Shown piece after piece: positions 23,614-34,827 of a stretch of 49,823 bases of DNA. The DNA lies in the NCBI GenBank assembly GCA_035934995.1, contig DASYXI010000019.1, positions 1 through 49,823 on the forward strand. The letters run 5' to 3'. Origin of the DNA: REEB95 sp035934995 (GTDB taxonomy: Bacteria > Pseudomonadota > Alphaproteobacteria > ATCC43930 > CGMCC-115725). How positions within the stretch are numbered: the first letter of the stretch is position 1; every line of letters begins with the position of its first letter. The notes under the pieces are model-generated. The model ran no database searches. It was not told the origin of the DNA and worked only from the letters and a program-made list of their open reading frames with translations. The translations under genes were made by a program, and so were the position numbers.

Positions 23614-24279
23614 ATGACTCGATTCGATTTCCATAGCGCGCGCCTGGCTATGGTTGACGGCCAATTGCGTACCAATGCCGTCACTGATAGCCGCGTGCTC
23701 GACGCGTTCAGTGAGGTTCCGCGCGAACGCTTCGTGCCCGAGACGCTGCGTGGCGTCGCGTGCATCGACGAAGATCTGCCGCTCGGCGGCGGCCGCTGGC
23801 TCATCGAGCCGAGGGTGCTGGCGCGGCTGCTGCAATTCGCGCAAATCGCCTCGACAGATCGCGTGCTGGTGATCGGCGATCCGAGCGGTTACGCCGCCGC
23901 GATCGTCGCGCGGCTCGCCGGCCAGGTCATCATGCTTGAATCCGATTCCGCGGCTGCCGCCACGGCGCGTCAGAATCTCGCGGCGCTTGGTTGTGCCAAC
24001 GTGCAGGTCGTGCAAGGTGCGCTCGAACGCGGCCACGGGCCCGGTGCGCCCTATGGCGCGATCGTTCTGGCCGGCGCCGCCGTCGCGGTGCCCGAGGCCT
24101 TGCGTGCGCAATTGGTCGAAGACGGCCGGCTCGTTGGCGTCATCCGCAAACCCGGCACGCAAATGGGCGAAGCCGAGGTGATGACGTCTATCGACGGCGT
24201 GTTGTCGCGCCGCGCGGTTTTCGATGCCGGCACGCCCTATATTCCGGGCTATCAGCCGACACCCAACTTTGCGTTCTGA
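23614..24279 (+). CDS. Protein-L-isoaspartate methyltransferase-family protein
   Basis: 221 residues of the PCMT fold: MVDGQLRTNAVTDSRVLDAF and VPRERFVPE at the N-terminus as in PCMT. The usual glycine-rich SAM motif VLxVGTGSGY is changed to VLVIGDPSGYAAAIVARL, and the conserved substrate loop is LPLGGGRWLIEP. This variant is the one that stands just before tolC in many alphaproteobacteria, and its activity is uncertain. A standard PCMT is also present at 49119. The TolC-family gene follows by 10 bp. Confidence 0.8.
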   Translation: MTRFDFHSARLAMVDGQLRTNAVTDSRVLDAFSEVPRERFVPETLRGVACIDEDLPLGGGRWLIEPRVLARLLQFAQIASTDRVLVIGDPSGYAAAIVARLAGQVIMLESDSAAAATARQNLAALGCANVQVVQGALERGHGPGAPYGAIVLAGAAVAVPEALRAQLVEDGRLVGVIRKPGTQMGEAEVMTSIDGVLSRRAVFDAGTPYIPGYQPTPNFAF

Positions 24280-24289
24280 GCGCGCGGCG

Positions 24290-25681
24290 ATGCGACGCGG
24301 CATCATCCTCGCGTTGTTTCCGTTGGGTGCGCTGTCGGCCTTTTTCGCGGCTTCGCTCTTAACGAGCGACGCGGCGCGGGCCGAGACGCTGCCGGAGGCG
24401 CTTGCCGATGCGTACAACACCAACCCGCAAGTGCTCGCCGAGCGCGCCAATCTGCGGTCCATCGACGAAGGTGTGAATCAGGCGCTGTCCGGCTGGCGGC
24501 CGACGCTGCAATTCAACGGCGCGATCGGCAAGCAGCAGTTCGAGAACACGCCGAATACCACCCAACAGCAGCCCGAAGGCTACAACACGCCGCGATCGCT
24601 CGATTTCAAGCTGATCCAGCCGGTTTATCAGGGCGGCCAGACCGTCGCCAAGACGGCGGCAGCCGAGGACACGGTCCGGTCCGAGCGCGCGCATTTGATC
24701 GCGGTCGAAGGCAATGTGTTGTTCAGCGTCATTTCGGCCTATCTCGACGTGCTACGCGACCAGTCGGTGGTCGATCTCGACCGCAACAGCGAGAAGGTGC
24801 TGCAAGAGACGCTCAACCAGACCCAGGCGCAATTCCGCTCCGGCTTGGTGACACGCACCGACGTTGCCCAGGCCGAGGCGCGGCTTCAGGCGGCGCGTGC
24901 ACAGCGGCAACAGGACGAGGGCACGCTGCAATCCGACCGCGCCAACTACGCGCGCTTCGTCGGCCACGCGCCCGAGAATTTGGTGCCGCCGACGTTGCGG
25001 CCGGAAATTCCAGCGACGCGCGACGCGGCGCTTAGCATGGCGGCGCTCAAGAATCCGAATGTCGTCTCGGCGCTGTTCAGCGAGGACGCGGCGCGCGATC
25101 AGGTTGCGGCCACCGAGGCGCAGCTGCTGCCGAGCGTCAATCTCGTGGGCGAGGCGAACCGCACCGACGATCCGGCACAGCTCCAAGGGCACGAGACCAC
25201 CTTCGGCACGGTGCAGGCGCAGATCAGCGTGCCGCTGTACGAAGCCGGGATGATCTATTCGCAATCGCGTCAGGCCAAACAGAAGGTCGGGCAGAGCGAA
25301 GGCCTGACCGACGACGCGCGGCGCTTTGCGGTCGAGGGCGCGACCGCCGCGTGGGAGACCATCCGCGCGCAGCGCGCCAACATCGTCTCGCAACAGGCGG
25401 CGATCAAGGCCGACACCGTCGCCTATGAGGGACTCCAGGCGCAACAGCGGTCCGGCCTGCGCACGCTGATCGACGTGCTCAACGCGGAGCAAGAGCTGTT
25501 CGCCGACCGCACCAATCTGGTGCGGGCGCAGCACGATCTCGCCGTCGCCGAATTCAACCTCGCCAATCAGATCGGCCGCGTGACCGCCGCCGATCTCAAG
25601 CTGGCGGTGAGCCTTTACGACGTGAACCGTTATTACGAGGCGGTACGGTCGAAGTGGCTGGGATTCGGCCCGGACCAATAG
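24290..25681 (+). CDS. tolC: TolC-family outer-membrane channel protein
   Basis: 463 residues from the ATG at 24290, with an N-terminal signal peptide (LPLGALSAFFAASLL region, cut near AARA). The tandem repeats of long helices and barrel strands are typical: ETLPEALADAYNTNPQVLAE, LIQPVYQGGQTVAKTAAAED in the first half and ISVPLYEAGMIYSQSRQAKQ in the second. It serves type I secretion and efflux as the outer-membrane duct. It lacks a lipobox, unlike the OprM-type gene at 12478. Open frame between 24224 and 24290 overlaps the PCMT gene and is not used. Confidence 0.92.
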   Translation: MRRGIILALFPLGALSAFFAASLLTSDAARAETLPEALADAYNTNPQVLAERANLRSIDEGVNQALSGWRPTLQFNGAIGKQQFENTPNTTQQQPEGYNTPRSLDFKLIQPVYQGGQTVAKTAAAEDTVRSERAHLIAVEGNVLFSVISAYLDVLRDQSVVDLDRNSEKVLQETLNQTQAQFRSGLVTRTDVAQAEARLQAARAQRQQDEGTLQSDRANYARFVGHAPENLVPPTLRPEIPATRDAALSMAALKNPNVVSALFSEDAARDQVAATEAQLLPSVNLVGEANRTDDPAQLQGHETTFGTVQAQISVPLYEAGMIYSQSRQAKQKVGQSEGLTDDARRFAVEGATAAWETIRAQRANIVSQQAAIKADTVAYEGLQAQQRSGLRTLIDVLNAEQELFADRTNLVRAQHDLAVAEFNLANQIGRVTAADLKLAVSLYDVNRYYEAVRSKWLGFGPDQ

Positions 25682-25796
25682 CGCCGCCGGACCGACTTAT
25701 CCCCAGGCCGGAACGCATACCTAGCAATTACTGGGGTCTTTCCCTACTATATGTGGGTGCCGCTTGGTTGGCGGCGTGTGGTTGGTGGAGGTTGCC

Positions 25797-26324
25797 ATGT
25801 CGGATATCCGGCGCCAGGACGAGCCCTCGATGGAGGAAATCCTCGCCTCGATCCGGCGCATCATCGCCGAAGACAACAAGGACGGCGGTACGCCGAGCGC
25901 GGCTGAACAGGACATTCTCGAACTGACGGACCGGGTCGAAGCCGATGGCTCGGTGGTTTCGCTCGCCACGCGTATGGCGCCCCGCGCCGAGACACGCGAG
26001 CCGCCGCCGATCGCGGTCGCACCCTATGAGCCCGCAGCGAAGACGGCGCCGGAGCCGGAACTCACGGCCGCCAAACCGGCGGCGGCGTCCGACAGCGTCA
26101 TTTCGGCTGGTACGGCGGCGGCGTCGATCGCGGCTCTATCGGCGCTGACCCGTGAAACATCGCGCGGTTCGGCCATATCGGGCGATCGCGTACTCGAAGA
26201 GGCGACGCGCGAGTTGCTGAAGCCCCTTCTCAAGGCGTGGCTCGACACCAATCTGCCGCCGCTCATCGAGCGCATCGTGCGCGAGGAGATCGCGCGGCTG
26301 GCGCGCGAAGCCGGCGGCGGCTGA
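25797..26324 (+). CDS. popZ: PopZ-type DUF2497 polar organising protein
   Basis: 175 residues from an ATG with GGAGG 6 bp upstream. The N-terminal segment DEPSMEEILASIRRIIAEDN and the C-terminal ELLKPLLKAWLDTNLPPLIE with RIVREEIARLA are the two conserved parts of DUF2497/PopZ proteins, joined by a Pro/Ala/Glu-rich disordered linker. In Caulobacter, PopZ forms a polar scaffold that anchors the chromosome origin and signalling proteins. Its place between the TolC-family gene and valS is the usual alphaproteobacterial setting. Short length compared with some relatives is due to the linker. Confidence 0.85.
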   Translation: MSDIRRQDEPSMEEILASIRRIIAEDNKDGGTPSAAEQDILELTDRVEADGSVVSLATRMAPRAETREPPPIAVAPYEPAAKTAPEPELTAAKPAAASDSVISAGTAAASIAALSALTRETSRGSAISGDRVLEEATRELLKPLLKAWLDTNLPPLIERIVREEIARLAREAGGG

Positions 26325-26352
26325 TCCTTCCCGGACAAGCAAAGGGGCCAGG

Positions 26353-26763
26353 GTGAACTTCGTCAATCCGCCGGGGTTGTTCAAAATTCCCGGCCTGACG
26401 CACGTTGTCGAATCCGCCGGCCCGGGTCGTATGGTTTTCATCAGCGGTCAGCTCGGCCTCGACAATGCCGGGCGGATCGTGGGCGCGCCGGGCGATTTCC
26501 TGGCGCAGGCGACCCAGGCGTTCGAAAACCTCAAAAGCGCGCTCGCCGCGCTCGCCGCGGTCGGTGGCGGCATGGAACATGTCGTCAAGCTCACCAACTA
26601 CCTTGTGGACATGCCGCGGCACTTTGCGCTGTTCCGTCAGGTGCGCGACCGTTACGTCAGCCGCGACAATCCGCCGGCCTCGACCTTGGTTCAGGTGGTG
26701 CGGCTCGCCGGCGACGGGTTGCTGTTTGAGGTCGATGCCATCGCTGTCCTGCCGCCCCAATAA
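26353..26763 (+). CDS. Rid-family (RidA/YjgF) protein
   Basis: 136 residues from a GTG with an AGGGGCCAGG ribosome site. Rid-fold signatures include VFISGQLGLDNAGRIVG, ATQAFENLKSALAAL, VVKLTNYLVDM and PPASTLVQVVRLA, with the arginine of RDNPPAS placed as in family members. RidA hydrolyses reactive enamine/imine intermediates; many paralogues have other or unknown substrates, so a precise function is not assigned. It lies between popZ and valS, same strand, 28 bp after popZ. Confidence 0.85.
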   Translation: MNFVNPPGLFKIPGLTHVVESAGPGRMVFISGQLGLDNAGRIVGAPGDFLAQATQAFENLKSALAALAAVGGGMEHVVKLTNYLVDMPRHFALFRQVRDRYVSRDNPPASTLVQVVRLAGDGLLFEVDAIAVLPPQ

Positions 26764-26812
26764 GCGCGACGCGCGCCTTGCCGTAATCGGTTTGGCCGCC
26801 TAAAACGGCGCG

Positions 26813-29470
<2,658 letters not shown>

Positions 29471-29476
29471 ATTTAG

Positions 29477-30106
29477 CTACGCCACCAGCGCCTGCACGAT
29501 CTCGTCGTTGGTCATCGGCCAGCCGACGGTGCGTCCCATAAGATCGAGTGCGAAGCGGTGCATCTCCGGTCCGTCCATGGTGTCGACCGCATCCGAGGCG
29601 ATCACCACCTTGAAATCGAGATTGGTGGACTCAAAAGCACAGCACAGCACGCACGATGTCGTGTTGATGCCGGCGAGGATCAGCGTGCCGACGCCGAGCC
29701 GGCTTTTGAGCAGGAACAGCAAGTCGGTGCCGAGATAAGGGCTGTAGCGCTTCTTGCCGCGCACGACATGGTCGCCGTCGCGCAGCAGGTCGGGGATGAT
29801 CTCGGTGCCGCGGCTGCCGGCGAGGTTATGGGTGAAGGCGCCCTGGCGCATCTTCGGCCGGTTGTCGCCCGGCTCGCCGCGCCAGAACGGGTTGGCCTTG
29901 ATCTCGTCCGGATCGCGGTACTCGGTGACGACGTGCACGATCGGCACGCGGCGCTTGCGCAACGCGTCGAACAGCTTGGCCGAACGCGCAATCACCGGGC
30001 CGCAGCGCTCCGCCGGCAAGGGCAGGGTCGCCACCGCCGGATCGAGATGGCCGCGATGCATGTCGATGGTGACGCAGGCGGTTGTCTTCGGATCGATGCG
30101 GATCAT
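29477..30106 (-). CDS. Isochorismatase-family cysteine hydrolase
   Basis: 209 residues. The catalytic triad is visible as D15 (CVTIDMHRGHLD), a lysine at 118/119 (VRGKKRYSPYLGTDL) and C152 in GINTTSCVLCCAFES. The family hydrolyses amides or vinyl ethers (nicotinamide, N-carbamoyl amides, isochorismate); the substrate here is unknown. The open frame extends upstream to 30745 but that part is antisense to the GYD gene. It converges with valS, 6 bp between stop codons. Confidence 0.85.
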   Translation of the reverse strand: MIRIDPKTTACVTIDMHRGHLDPAVATLPLPAERCGPVIARSAKLFDALRKRRVPIVHVVTEYRDPDEIKANPFWRGEPGDNRPKMRQGAFTHNLAGSRGTEIIPDLLRDGDHVVRGKKRYSPYLGTDLLFLLKSRLGVGTLILAGINTTSCVLCCAFESTNLDFKVVIASDAVDTMDGPEMHRFALDLMGRTVGWPMTNDEIVQALVA

Positions 30107-30196
30107 GCGCGGTCCCCATGGCGGTGCGGCCGAATCGCGGCGGCGCTCAGTCAATGCTATCATCCGTGCCACTGTTGCACAGCAGGGGAGGACACC

Positions 30197-30517
30197 ATGC
30201 CGAAATACCTTGTGCGGGTTTCCTATACGTCGGACGGCGTCAAAGGCCTGATGAAGGACAAGGCCTCGGGCCGCCGTGCGGCCGTGGCCAAGCTCATTGA
30301 ATCCGATGGCGGCAAGCTCGAAGCCTTTTATTACGCCTTCGGCGCCGACGACGCGATTTCGATCGTTGACCTGCCGAACAACACCGCGGCGGCCGCGTTT
30401 TCGCTGGCGGTCAACGCCGCCGGCCTGGCGAATCTCAGCGTGACGCCGTTGCTTACCGTCGAAGAGATGGATGCCGCGCTCGGCAAGTCGGTGACCTATC
30501 GGCCGCCGGGCCGGTAG
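30197..30517 (+). CDS. GYD-domain protein
   Basis: 106 residues, a single alpha/beta dimeric-barrel domain: YLVRVSYTSDGVKGLMKD, then GGKLEAFYYAFGADDAISIV, and LTVEEMDAAL near the end. This matches the small GYD family found in many bacteria with unknown function. GGGGAGG lies 7 bp before the ATG. It is divergent from the isochorismatase-family gene across 90 bp, and the open frame that begins further upstream is a shadow. Confidence 0.85.
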   Translation: MPKYLVRVSYTSDGVKGLMKDKASGRRAAVAKLIESDGGKLEAFYYAFGADDAISIVDLPNNTAAAAFSLAVNAAGLANLSVTPLLTVEEMDAALGKSVTYRPPGR

Positions 30518-30566
30518 CGTTCGGCGATTTGCCGATGCTCGAGCGCGTCGGCGCGCCGTGACAGAG

Positions 30567-30596
30567 TCGGGCCTGGGTGCTCTTCCAGGCGCCCGA
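30567..30596. terminator. Imperfect hairpin between GYD gene and greB
   Basis: TCGGGC...GCCCGA arms enclosing CTGG/CCAG make a stem of about ten pairs with two bulges and an 8-nt loop. No T tract follows, so at best it is a weak terminator. Confidence 0.25.
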
Positions 30597-30634
30597 TCCT
30601 TGGCGCGCGCACATGACGATGGCAAGATCGCGCC

Positions 30635-31210
30635 ATGAGCAAGGCTTTCACCAAGGAAACCGACGCTGCGGCGGACGATGTCGAGTTCGACAGCGGCCCG
30701 GCGTTGCCAGCCGGCGCGAAGAACTACATCACCGCCGCGGGCCATCGCCGCTTACAGGACGAGCTCAAGGCGTTAATCAAAATCGAGCGGCCGAAGGTGG
30801 TCGAAACGGTATCGTGGGCCGCCGGCAACGGCGACCGCTCCGAGAACGGCGATTACATCTATGGCAAGAAGCGCCTGCGCGAGATCGACAGCCGCATTCG
30901 TTTCCTGACCAAGCGGCTGGAGATCGCCGAGATCGTCAATCCGGCGGCGCAGACCAACCGCGACCAGGTGTTCTTCGGCGCGACCGTCACCTATGCCACG
31001 TCCGACGACAAGGAGCACACGGTCACCATCGTCGGCGTCGATGAGGCCGACGCCGACCGCGGCCAGGTGAGCTGGATCGCGCCGGTGGCGCGGGCGCTGC
31101 TCAAGGCGCGGATCGGCGACGTCGTCGAGCTCAAAGGCCCGCGCGGCGTCGAGAACCTCGAGGTCGTATCAATCGAATATCCATTACTTGGCGGCGGTCG
31201 TGACTCCTGA
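30635..31210 (+). CDS. greB: Transcription elongation factor GreB
   Basis: 191 residues. An N-terminal antiparallel coiled coil has the tip SENGDYIYGKKRLREID; the YGK of this loop separates GreB from GreA. A C-terminal FKBP-like domain follows (VFFGATVTYATSDDKEHTVT, GQVSWIAPVARALLKARIGD). It rescues backtracked RNA polymerase by stimulating transcript cleavage. The last residues after VVSIEY (PLLGGGRDS) are not typical, and here base composition drops: the insertion of the next two genes appears to have replaced or altered the gene's extreme 3' end. Confidence 0.93.
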   Translation: MSKAFTKETDAAADDVEFDSGPALPAGAKNYITAAGHRRLQDELKALIKIERPKVVETVSWAAGNGDRSENGDYIYGKKRLREIDSRIRFLTKRLEIAEIVNPAAQTNRDQVFFGATVTYATSDDKEHTVTIVGVDEADADRGQVSWIAPVARALLKARIGDVVELKGPRGVENLEVVSIEYPLLGGGRDS

Positions 31211-32255
31211 GGAGCACCAACAGCTCACAAACTCCGTCCTGGCGGTTGTGAGTGACTATCGCGAAGGCGAAATACCGCGGTTAACTGCTGACGATGTCAA
31301 TGGCTGGCTCGCCCAATTTGATGCATCTGATCAGCCGATAATCCTGCACGAAATGGAACGGATTGTTCGAAGGACTTATATTTCGAAGCGAACGGCCGCG
31401 CGGTGGATCGGTAACATTGCAACCAAACCGGAAATTGTTGGAGGCAATGCGGCGGATTTTTGGACCAGGGCGGGCATATTTGTCGTGCAACATTCGAGTC
31501 GTAGCCAGGCAGAAATAGCGGACCTGTTAGATCAAGAGCTTGATCGGCGGTTCGGCATCGCTGCGAATCGTGGCGCGAGTACGAATTCCACGTACTTTTA
31601 CCTGGACGACGCGATACACAGCGGCAATCAGGCAAGAATTGATTTGAACCGCTGCATTGAACAATACGATATACGAAATTCGAAGATATACATTATTGCG
31701 ATGGCGATACATCGCGGCGGCCAATATTATGCGAACAACGCGTTGTCTCAAGTGACGCGCGGCCGAGGCGTCACGTTGGAATGGAGAGCGGGCGCTTGGG
31801 TTGAGGATCGAAGAGCTTATACTTACACGTCCGATGTTTTCCGCCCGACCGCGCTATCCGATGATCCGAATGTAAACGCGTGGCGACGTACTTTCCCTGA
31901 AGGCCAAGAATACTTCCACGCGCGGCAACCGGGTGGCCAGGGAGCGTTGCAGATTTTTTCGTCGGAAACTGCGCGCGAGACTATTGAACAAGCCTTCTTG
32001 AAGAGGGGGGCGTATATTTATTCGCTGCCGCAGAACCCGGACACCAATATGCGCCCCCTGGGCTATAGCCGGCTTCGGACGCCTGGGTTCGGGTCGACGA
32101 TCATTACCTATCGGAACTGCCCTAACAACGCGCCACTCGTTATGTGGTGGGGAAATCCTACCGGCGGCTATCCATTAAACGCGTGGAGGCCGCTGTTTCC
32201 GAGGAGGCCGCGTCAGCGCCCTCTGGCAGACGTTTTTGGCATCGGCAATGCGTGA
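31200..32255 (+). CDS. Phosphoribosyltransferase-like protein of a two-gene cassette
   Basis: 351 residues from a GTG that overlaps the greB end by 11 nt (a TTG at 31188 is an alternative). A helical N-terminal region (about 1-90) precedes a type I PRTase-like core with the PRPP-loop pattern YFYLDDAIHSGNQ (132-144; normal motif is hydrophobics-D-D-x3-T/S-G). A following strand reads SKIYIIAMAIHRGG. The C-terminus ends in PLVMWWGNPTGGYPLNAWRP and LFPRR, an aromatic segment I associate with PRTase-like proteins in bacterial conflict islands. Composition is clearly lower in GC (24 of 60 in 31621-31680). The next gene overlaps by 8 nt. The actual reaction is unknown. Confidence 0.65.
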   Translation: MTPEEHQQLTNSVLAVVSDYREGEIPRLTADDVNGWLAQFDASDQPIILHEMERIVRRTYISKRTAARWIGNIATKPEIVGGNAADFWTRAGIFVVQHSSRSQAEIADLLDQELDRRFGIAANRGASTNSTYFYLDDAIHSGNQARIDLNRCIEQYDIRNSKIYIIAMAIHRGGQYYANNALSQVTRGRGVTLEWRAGAWVEDRRAYTYTSDVFRPTALSDDPNVNAWRRTFPEGQEYFHARQPGGQGALQIFSSETARETIEQAFLKRGAYIYSLPQNPDTNMRPLGYSRLRTPGFGSTIITYRNCPNNAPLVMWWGNPTGGYPLNAWRPLFPRRPRQRPLADVFGIGNA

Positions 32256-32880
32256 AAGCGAATTCAAATATGATGAACTTCTTGAGCGGGCATATTTCCG
32301 CGACGACAGTGCCGTGTTCTTTAAGACAAGAGATATGTACGGTGAGCTATCTAACATGGCATCAGGGTTTCCATTGCATGTGAACGGCTTGAAAGTTCCA
32401 TCCGTCGAAGCACTCTATCAAGCATGCAGATTTCCACATTTGCCCCACGTTCAAAGAATTATTATTGCTCAGTCAAGTCCCATGACTGCGAAAATGAAAT
32501 CGAAGCCCTTTAAGGGCGAAACGCGGGATGATTGGGAGTTCGTTCGGGTTCCAATAATGAAATGGTGCCTTCGACTTAAGCTCGCTCAGCATTTTGATCG
32601 CTTTTCGTATCTTCTACTGGCTACGGGAAACAAATCGATTGTGGAGCAATCGAGGAAAGATAAGTTTTGGGGTGCAACACCCGAAGACGGCGGGGAAGTG
32701 CTAAGAGGTTGCAATGTGTTAGGTCGCCTGCTGATGGAGCTACGGGAACGCGTAAAGGAAGACCCAACCCGGTTCGGTACAGTTGTGCCGGTTCCTATTG
32801 AGAGTTTCTGTTTGTTCGGAGAGCCTATCCGGCCTGTACAGAAAGACGACGCATTTGCGCTCAGCCATCGCTTAACCTGA
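32248..32880 (+). CDS. NADAR/YbiA-type N-glycosidase-like protein
   Basis: 210 residues from an ATG that overlaps the PRTase-like stop codon (ATGCGTGA), indicating coupled translation. Family features of NADAR (DUF1768): GELSNMASGFPLHVNG (32-47), E54 in PSVEALYQACRF, KMKSKPF, RVPIMKWCLRLKLAQ, E133 in TGNKSIVEQS, DKFWGA (138-143) and NVLGRLLMELRE (156-167). Known members cleave N-glycosidic bonds in riboflavin precursors (YbiA) or remove ADP-ribose from DNA guanine beside DarT-type toxins. No DarT-like gene is seen here. The N-terminal ~25 residues precede the domain. Confidence 0.85.
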   Translation: MRESEFKYDELLERAYFRDDSAVFFKTRDMYGELSNMASGFPLHVNGLKVPSVEALYQACRFPHLPHVQRIIIAQSSPMTAKMKSKPFKGETRDDWEFVRVPIMKWCLRLKLAQHFDRFSYLLLATGNKSIVEQSRKDKFWGATPEDGGEVLRGCNVLGRLLMELRERVKEDPTRFGTVVPVPIESFCLFGEPIRPVQKDDAFALSHRLT

Positions 32881-32930
32881 TCGTCGCCTATCATTTCACA
32901 TATCGTCATCATTGATACTCGGCCCCTAGT

Positions 32931-32950
32931 CAAACCGGCCCGCCGGTTTG
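32931..32950. terminator. Perfect 9-bp hairpin after the PRTase-NADAR cassette
   Basis: CAAACCGGC-CC-GCCGGTTTG is an uninterrupted inverted repeat (in practice an 8-bp stem with a 4-nt loop) between the NADAR stop and ilvD. No T run follows, so it may be a terminator for the cassette or a structure in the ilvD leader. The rest of the 104-bp gap shows nothing clear. Confidence 0.4.
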
Positions 32951-32984
32951 TAAGGTGCGGCGTCCGGTCCGCAGGAGAGTCCAT

Positions 32985-34727
32985 ATGCCCGATGGAATGA
33001 GCAAGAAGCCGTTCGACAAGTCGAAGCTGCCGAGCCGGCACATCACCGTCGGTCCGGCGCGCGCGCCGCATCGCTCGATGTTCTATGCTATGGGCGTCAC
33101 CGAGGAGCAGCTGGCGCAGCCGATCGTCGGCGTGTGCACGACTTGGAACGAAGCGGCGCCGTGCAACATCGCGCTGTCGCGTCAGGCGCAGGCGGCGAAG
33201 AAGGGTGTCGCCGCCGCCGGCGGCACGCCACGCGAGTTCACGACCATCACCGTCACCGACGGCATCGCCATGGGTCATGCCGGCATGAAGGCGTCGCTGG
33301 TGTCGCGTGAAGTTATCGCCGACAGCGTCGAGCTCACCATGCGCGGCCACTCCTACGATGCGTTGGTGGGGCTCGCGGGCTGCGACAAAACGCTGCCGGC
33401 ACTGATGATGGCGATGCTGCGGCTTAACGTGCCGGCCGTGTTCATGTACGGCGGCTCGATCCTGCCAGGCCGCTTCCAGGGCCGCGACGTCACCATCGTC
33501 GACGTCTTCGAAGGCGTCGGCATGCACAATGCCGGCAAGATGACCGACGAGGAGCTGCACGAGCTCGAATGCAATGCCTGTCCGTCGGCCGGCTCCTGCG
33601 GCGGGCAGTTCACCGCGAACACGATGGCGTGCGTCTCGGAAGCGATTGGCCTGGCGCTGCCCGGCTCGGCCGGCACGCCCGCGCCCTATGATTCGCGCGA
33701 TCAATACGCCGAGGCATCGGGCGAGACGGTGATGGAGCTCATCCGCAAGCGCATCCGGCCACGCGACATCGTCACCCGCAAATCGCTCGAGAACGCGGCG
33801 ATGGTCGTCGCGGCGTCGGGCGGCTCGACCAATGCGGCGCTGCACTTGCCGGCGATCGCCAACGAGGCGGGCATCGATTTCGATATCCACGCCGTCGGCA
33901 AGATCTTCAAGAAGACGCCCTATATCGGCGACTTCAAGCCGGGCGGCAAATACGTGATGAACGATCTGCATCGCGTTGGCGGTGTGCCGGTGCTGTTGAA
34001 GGCGCTGCTCGACGGCGGCTATCTGCACGGCAACTGTCTGACGGTGACCGGCAAGACCATGGCCGAGAACTTGAAGGACGTGGTCGTGCCGAAGAACCAG
34101 GATGTTATTCGCTCGACCAAGAAGCCGCTCGCCAAGACCGGCGGCCTCACCGTGCTCAAGGGCAACCTCGCGCCGCAAGGCTCCATCTGCAAGGTCGCCG
34201 GCATGCAGGGCATCGAGCTCAAGTTCCGCGGCCCGGCGCGCTGCTTCGATCGCGAGGAGGATTGCTTCGCCTTCGTCGAAGCGAAGAAATACAAGAAGGG
34301 CGACGTGCTGGTGATCCGTTACGAAGGGCCGCGCGGCGGTCCCGGCATGCGCGAAATGCTGTCGACGACGGCGGCGCTTTACGGCCAAGGCGCCGGCAAG
34401 GACGTGGCGTTGATCACCGACGGCCGGTTCTCCGGCGGCACCCGCGGTTTCTGCATCGGCCATGTCGGTCCCGAAGCCGCCGTCGGCGGTCCGATCGGCT
34501 TGCTCAAGGACGGCGACATCATCGAGATCGATGCCGCCAAGGGCACGCTCAACGTCAAGCTGAGCGCCGCCGAACTCGCGCGCCGCCGCCAGGCCTGGAA
34601 GCCGAAGAAGACCGATTACCAGTCGGGCGCGATCTGGCGCTATGCGCAGACCGTCGGCGATGCCGAGAAGGGCGCCATCGCCCATCCCGGCGCCAAGGCC
34701 GAAAGCCACTGTTACGCGGATCTGTAA
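32985..34727 (+). CDS. ilvD: Dihydroxy-acid dehydratase
   Basis: 580 residues from an ATG with GCAGGAGAG just upstream. Iron-sulfur ligands are seen as C60 (NEAAPCNIAL), C133 (AGCDKTLPAL) and C205 (ACPSAGSCGGQFTANTMA). The C-terminal DGRFSGGTRGFCIGHVGPEA is the substrate and Mg2+ site. It catalyses the penultimate step of valine and isoleucine synthesis. The C-terminal PGAKAESHCYADL is common in alphaproteobacterial IlvD. Some members of this family act on sugar acids; the ILVD-like spacing here fits the amino-acid enzyme. Confidence 0.92.
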   Translation: MPDGMSKKPFDKSKLPSRHITVGPARAPHRSMFYAMGVTEEQLAQPIVGVCTTWNEAAPCNIALSRQAQAAKKGVAAAGGTPREFTTITVTDGIAMGHAGMKASLVSREVIADSVELTMRGHSYDALVGLAGCDKTLPALMMAMLRLNVPAVFMYGGSILPGRFQGRDVTIVDVFEGVGMHNAGKMTDEELHELECNACPSAGSCGGQFTANTMACVSEAIGLALPGSAGTPAPYDSRDQYAEASGETVMELIRKRIRPRDIVTRKSLENAAMVVAASGGSTNAALHLPAIANEAGIDFDIHAVGKIFKKTPYIGDFKPGGKYVMNDLHRVGGVPVLLKALLDGGYLHGNCLTVTGKTMAENLKDVVVPKNQDVIRSTKKPLAKTGGLTVLKGNLAPQGSICKVAGMQGIELKFRGPARCFDREEDCFAFVEAKKYKKGDVLVIRYEGPRGGPGMREMLSTTAALYGQGAGKDVALITDGRFSGGTRGFCIGHVGPEAAVGGPIGLLKDGDIIEIDAAKGTLNVKLSAAELARRRQAWKPKKTDYQSGAIWRYAQTVGDAEKGAIAHPGAKAESHCYADL

Positions 34728-34827
34728 CCGGCACCCTTGGATCAGTCCGCCCGGCCTCGAAAAAGGCGCACCGTTGGTGCACTGAAAATCGCTGGACGCG
34801 TGCGGCTGCGCGCGGCTAGGTAGGCGG

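Noticed and set aside
31166..32918. 8-bp inverted repeat GTATCAAT / ATTGATAC flanking the PRTase-NADAR cassette
   Set aside because: Found by comparing two stretches of about 100 bp, where an 8-bp match is fairly likely by chance. No further extension, no duplication and no integrase, so not claimed as mobile-element ends.
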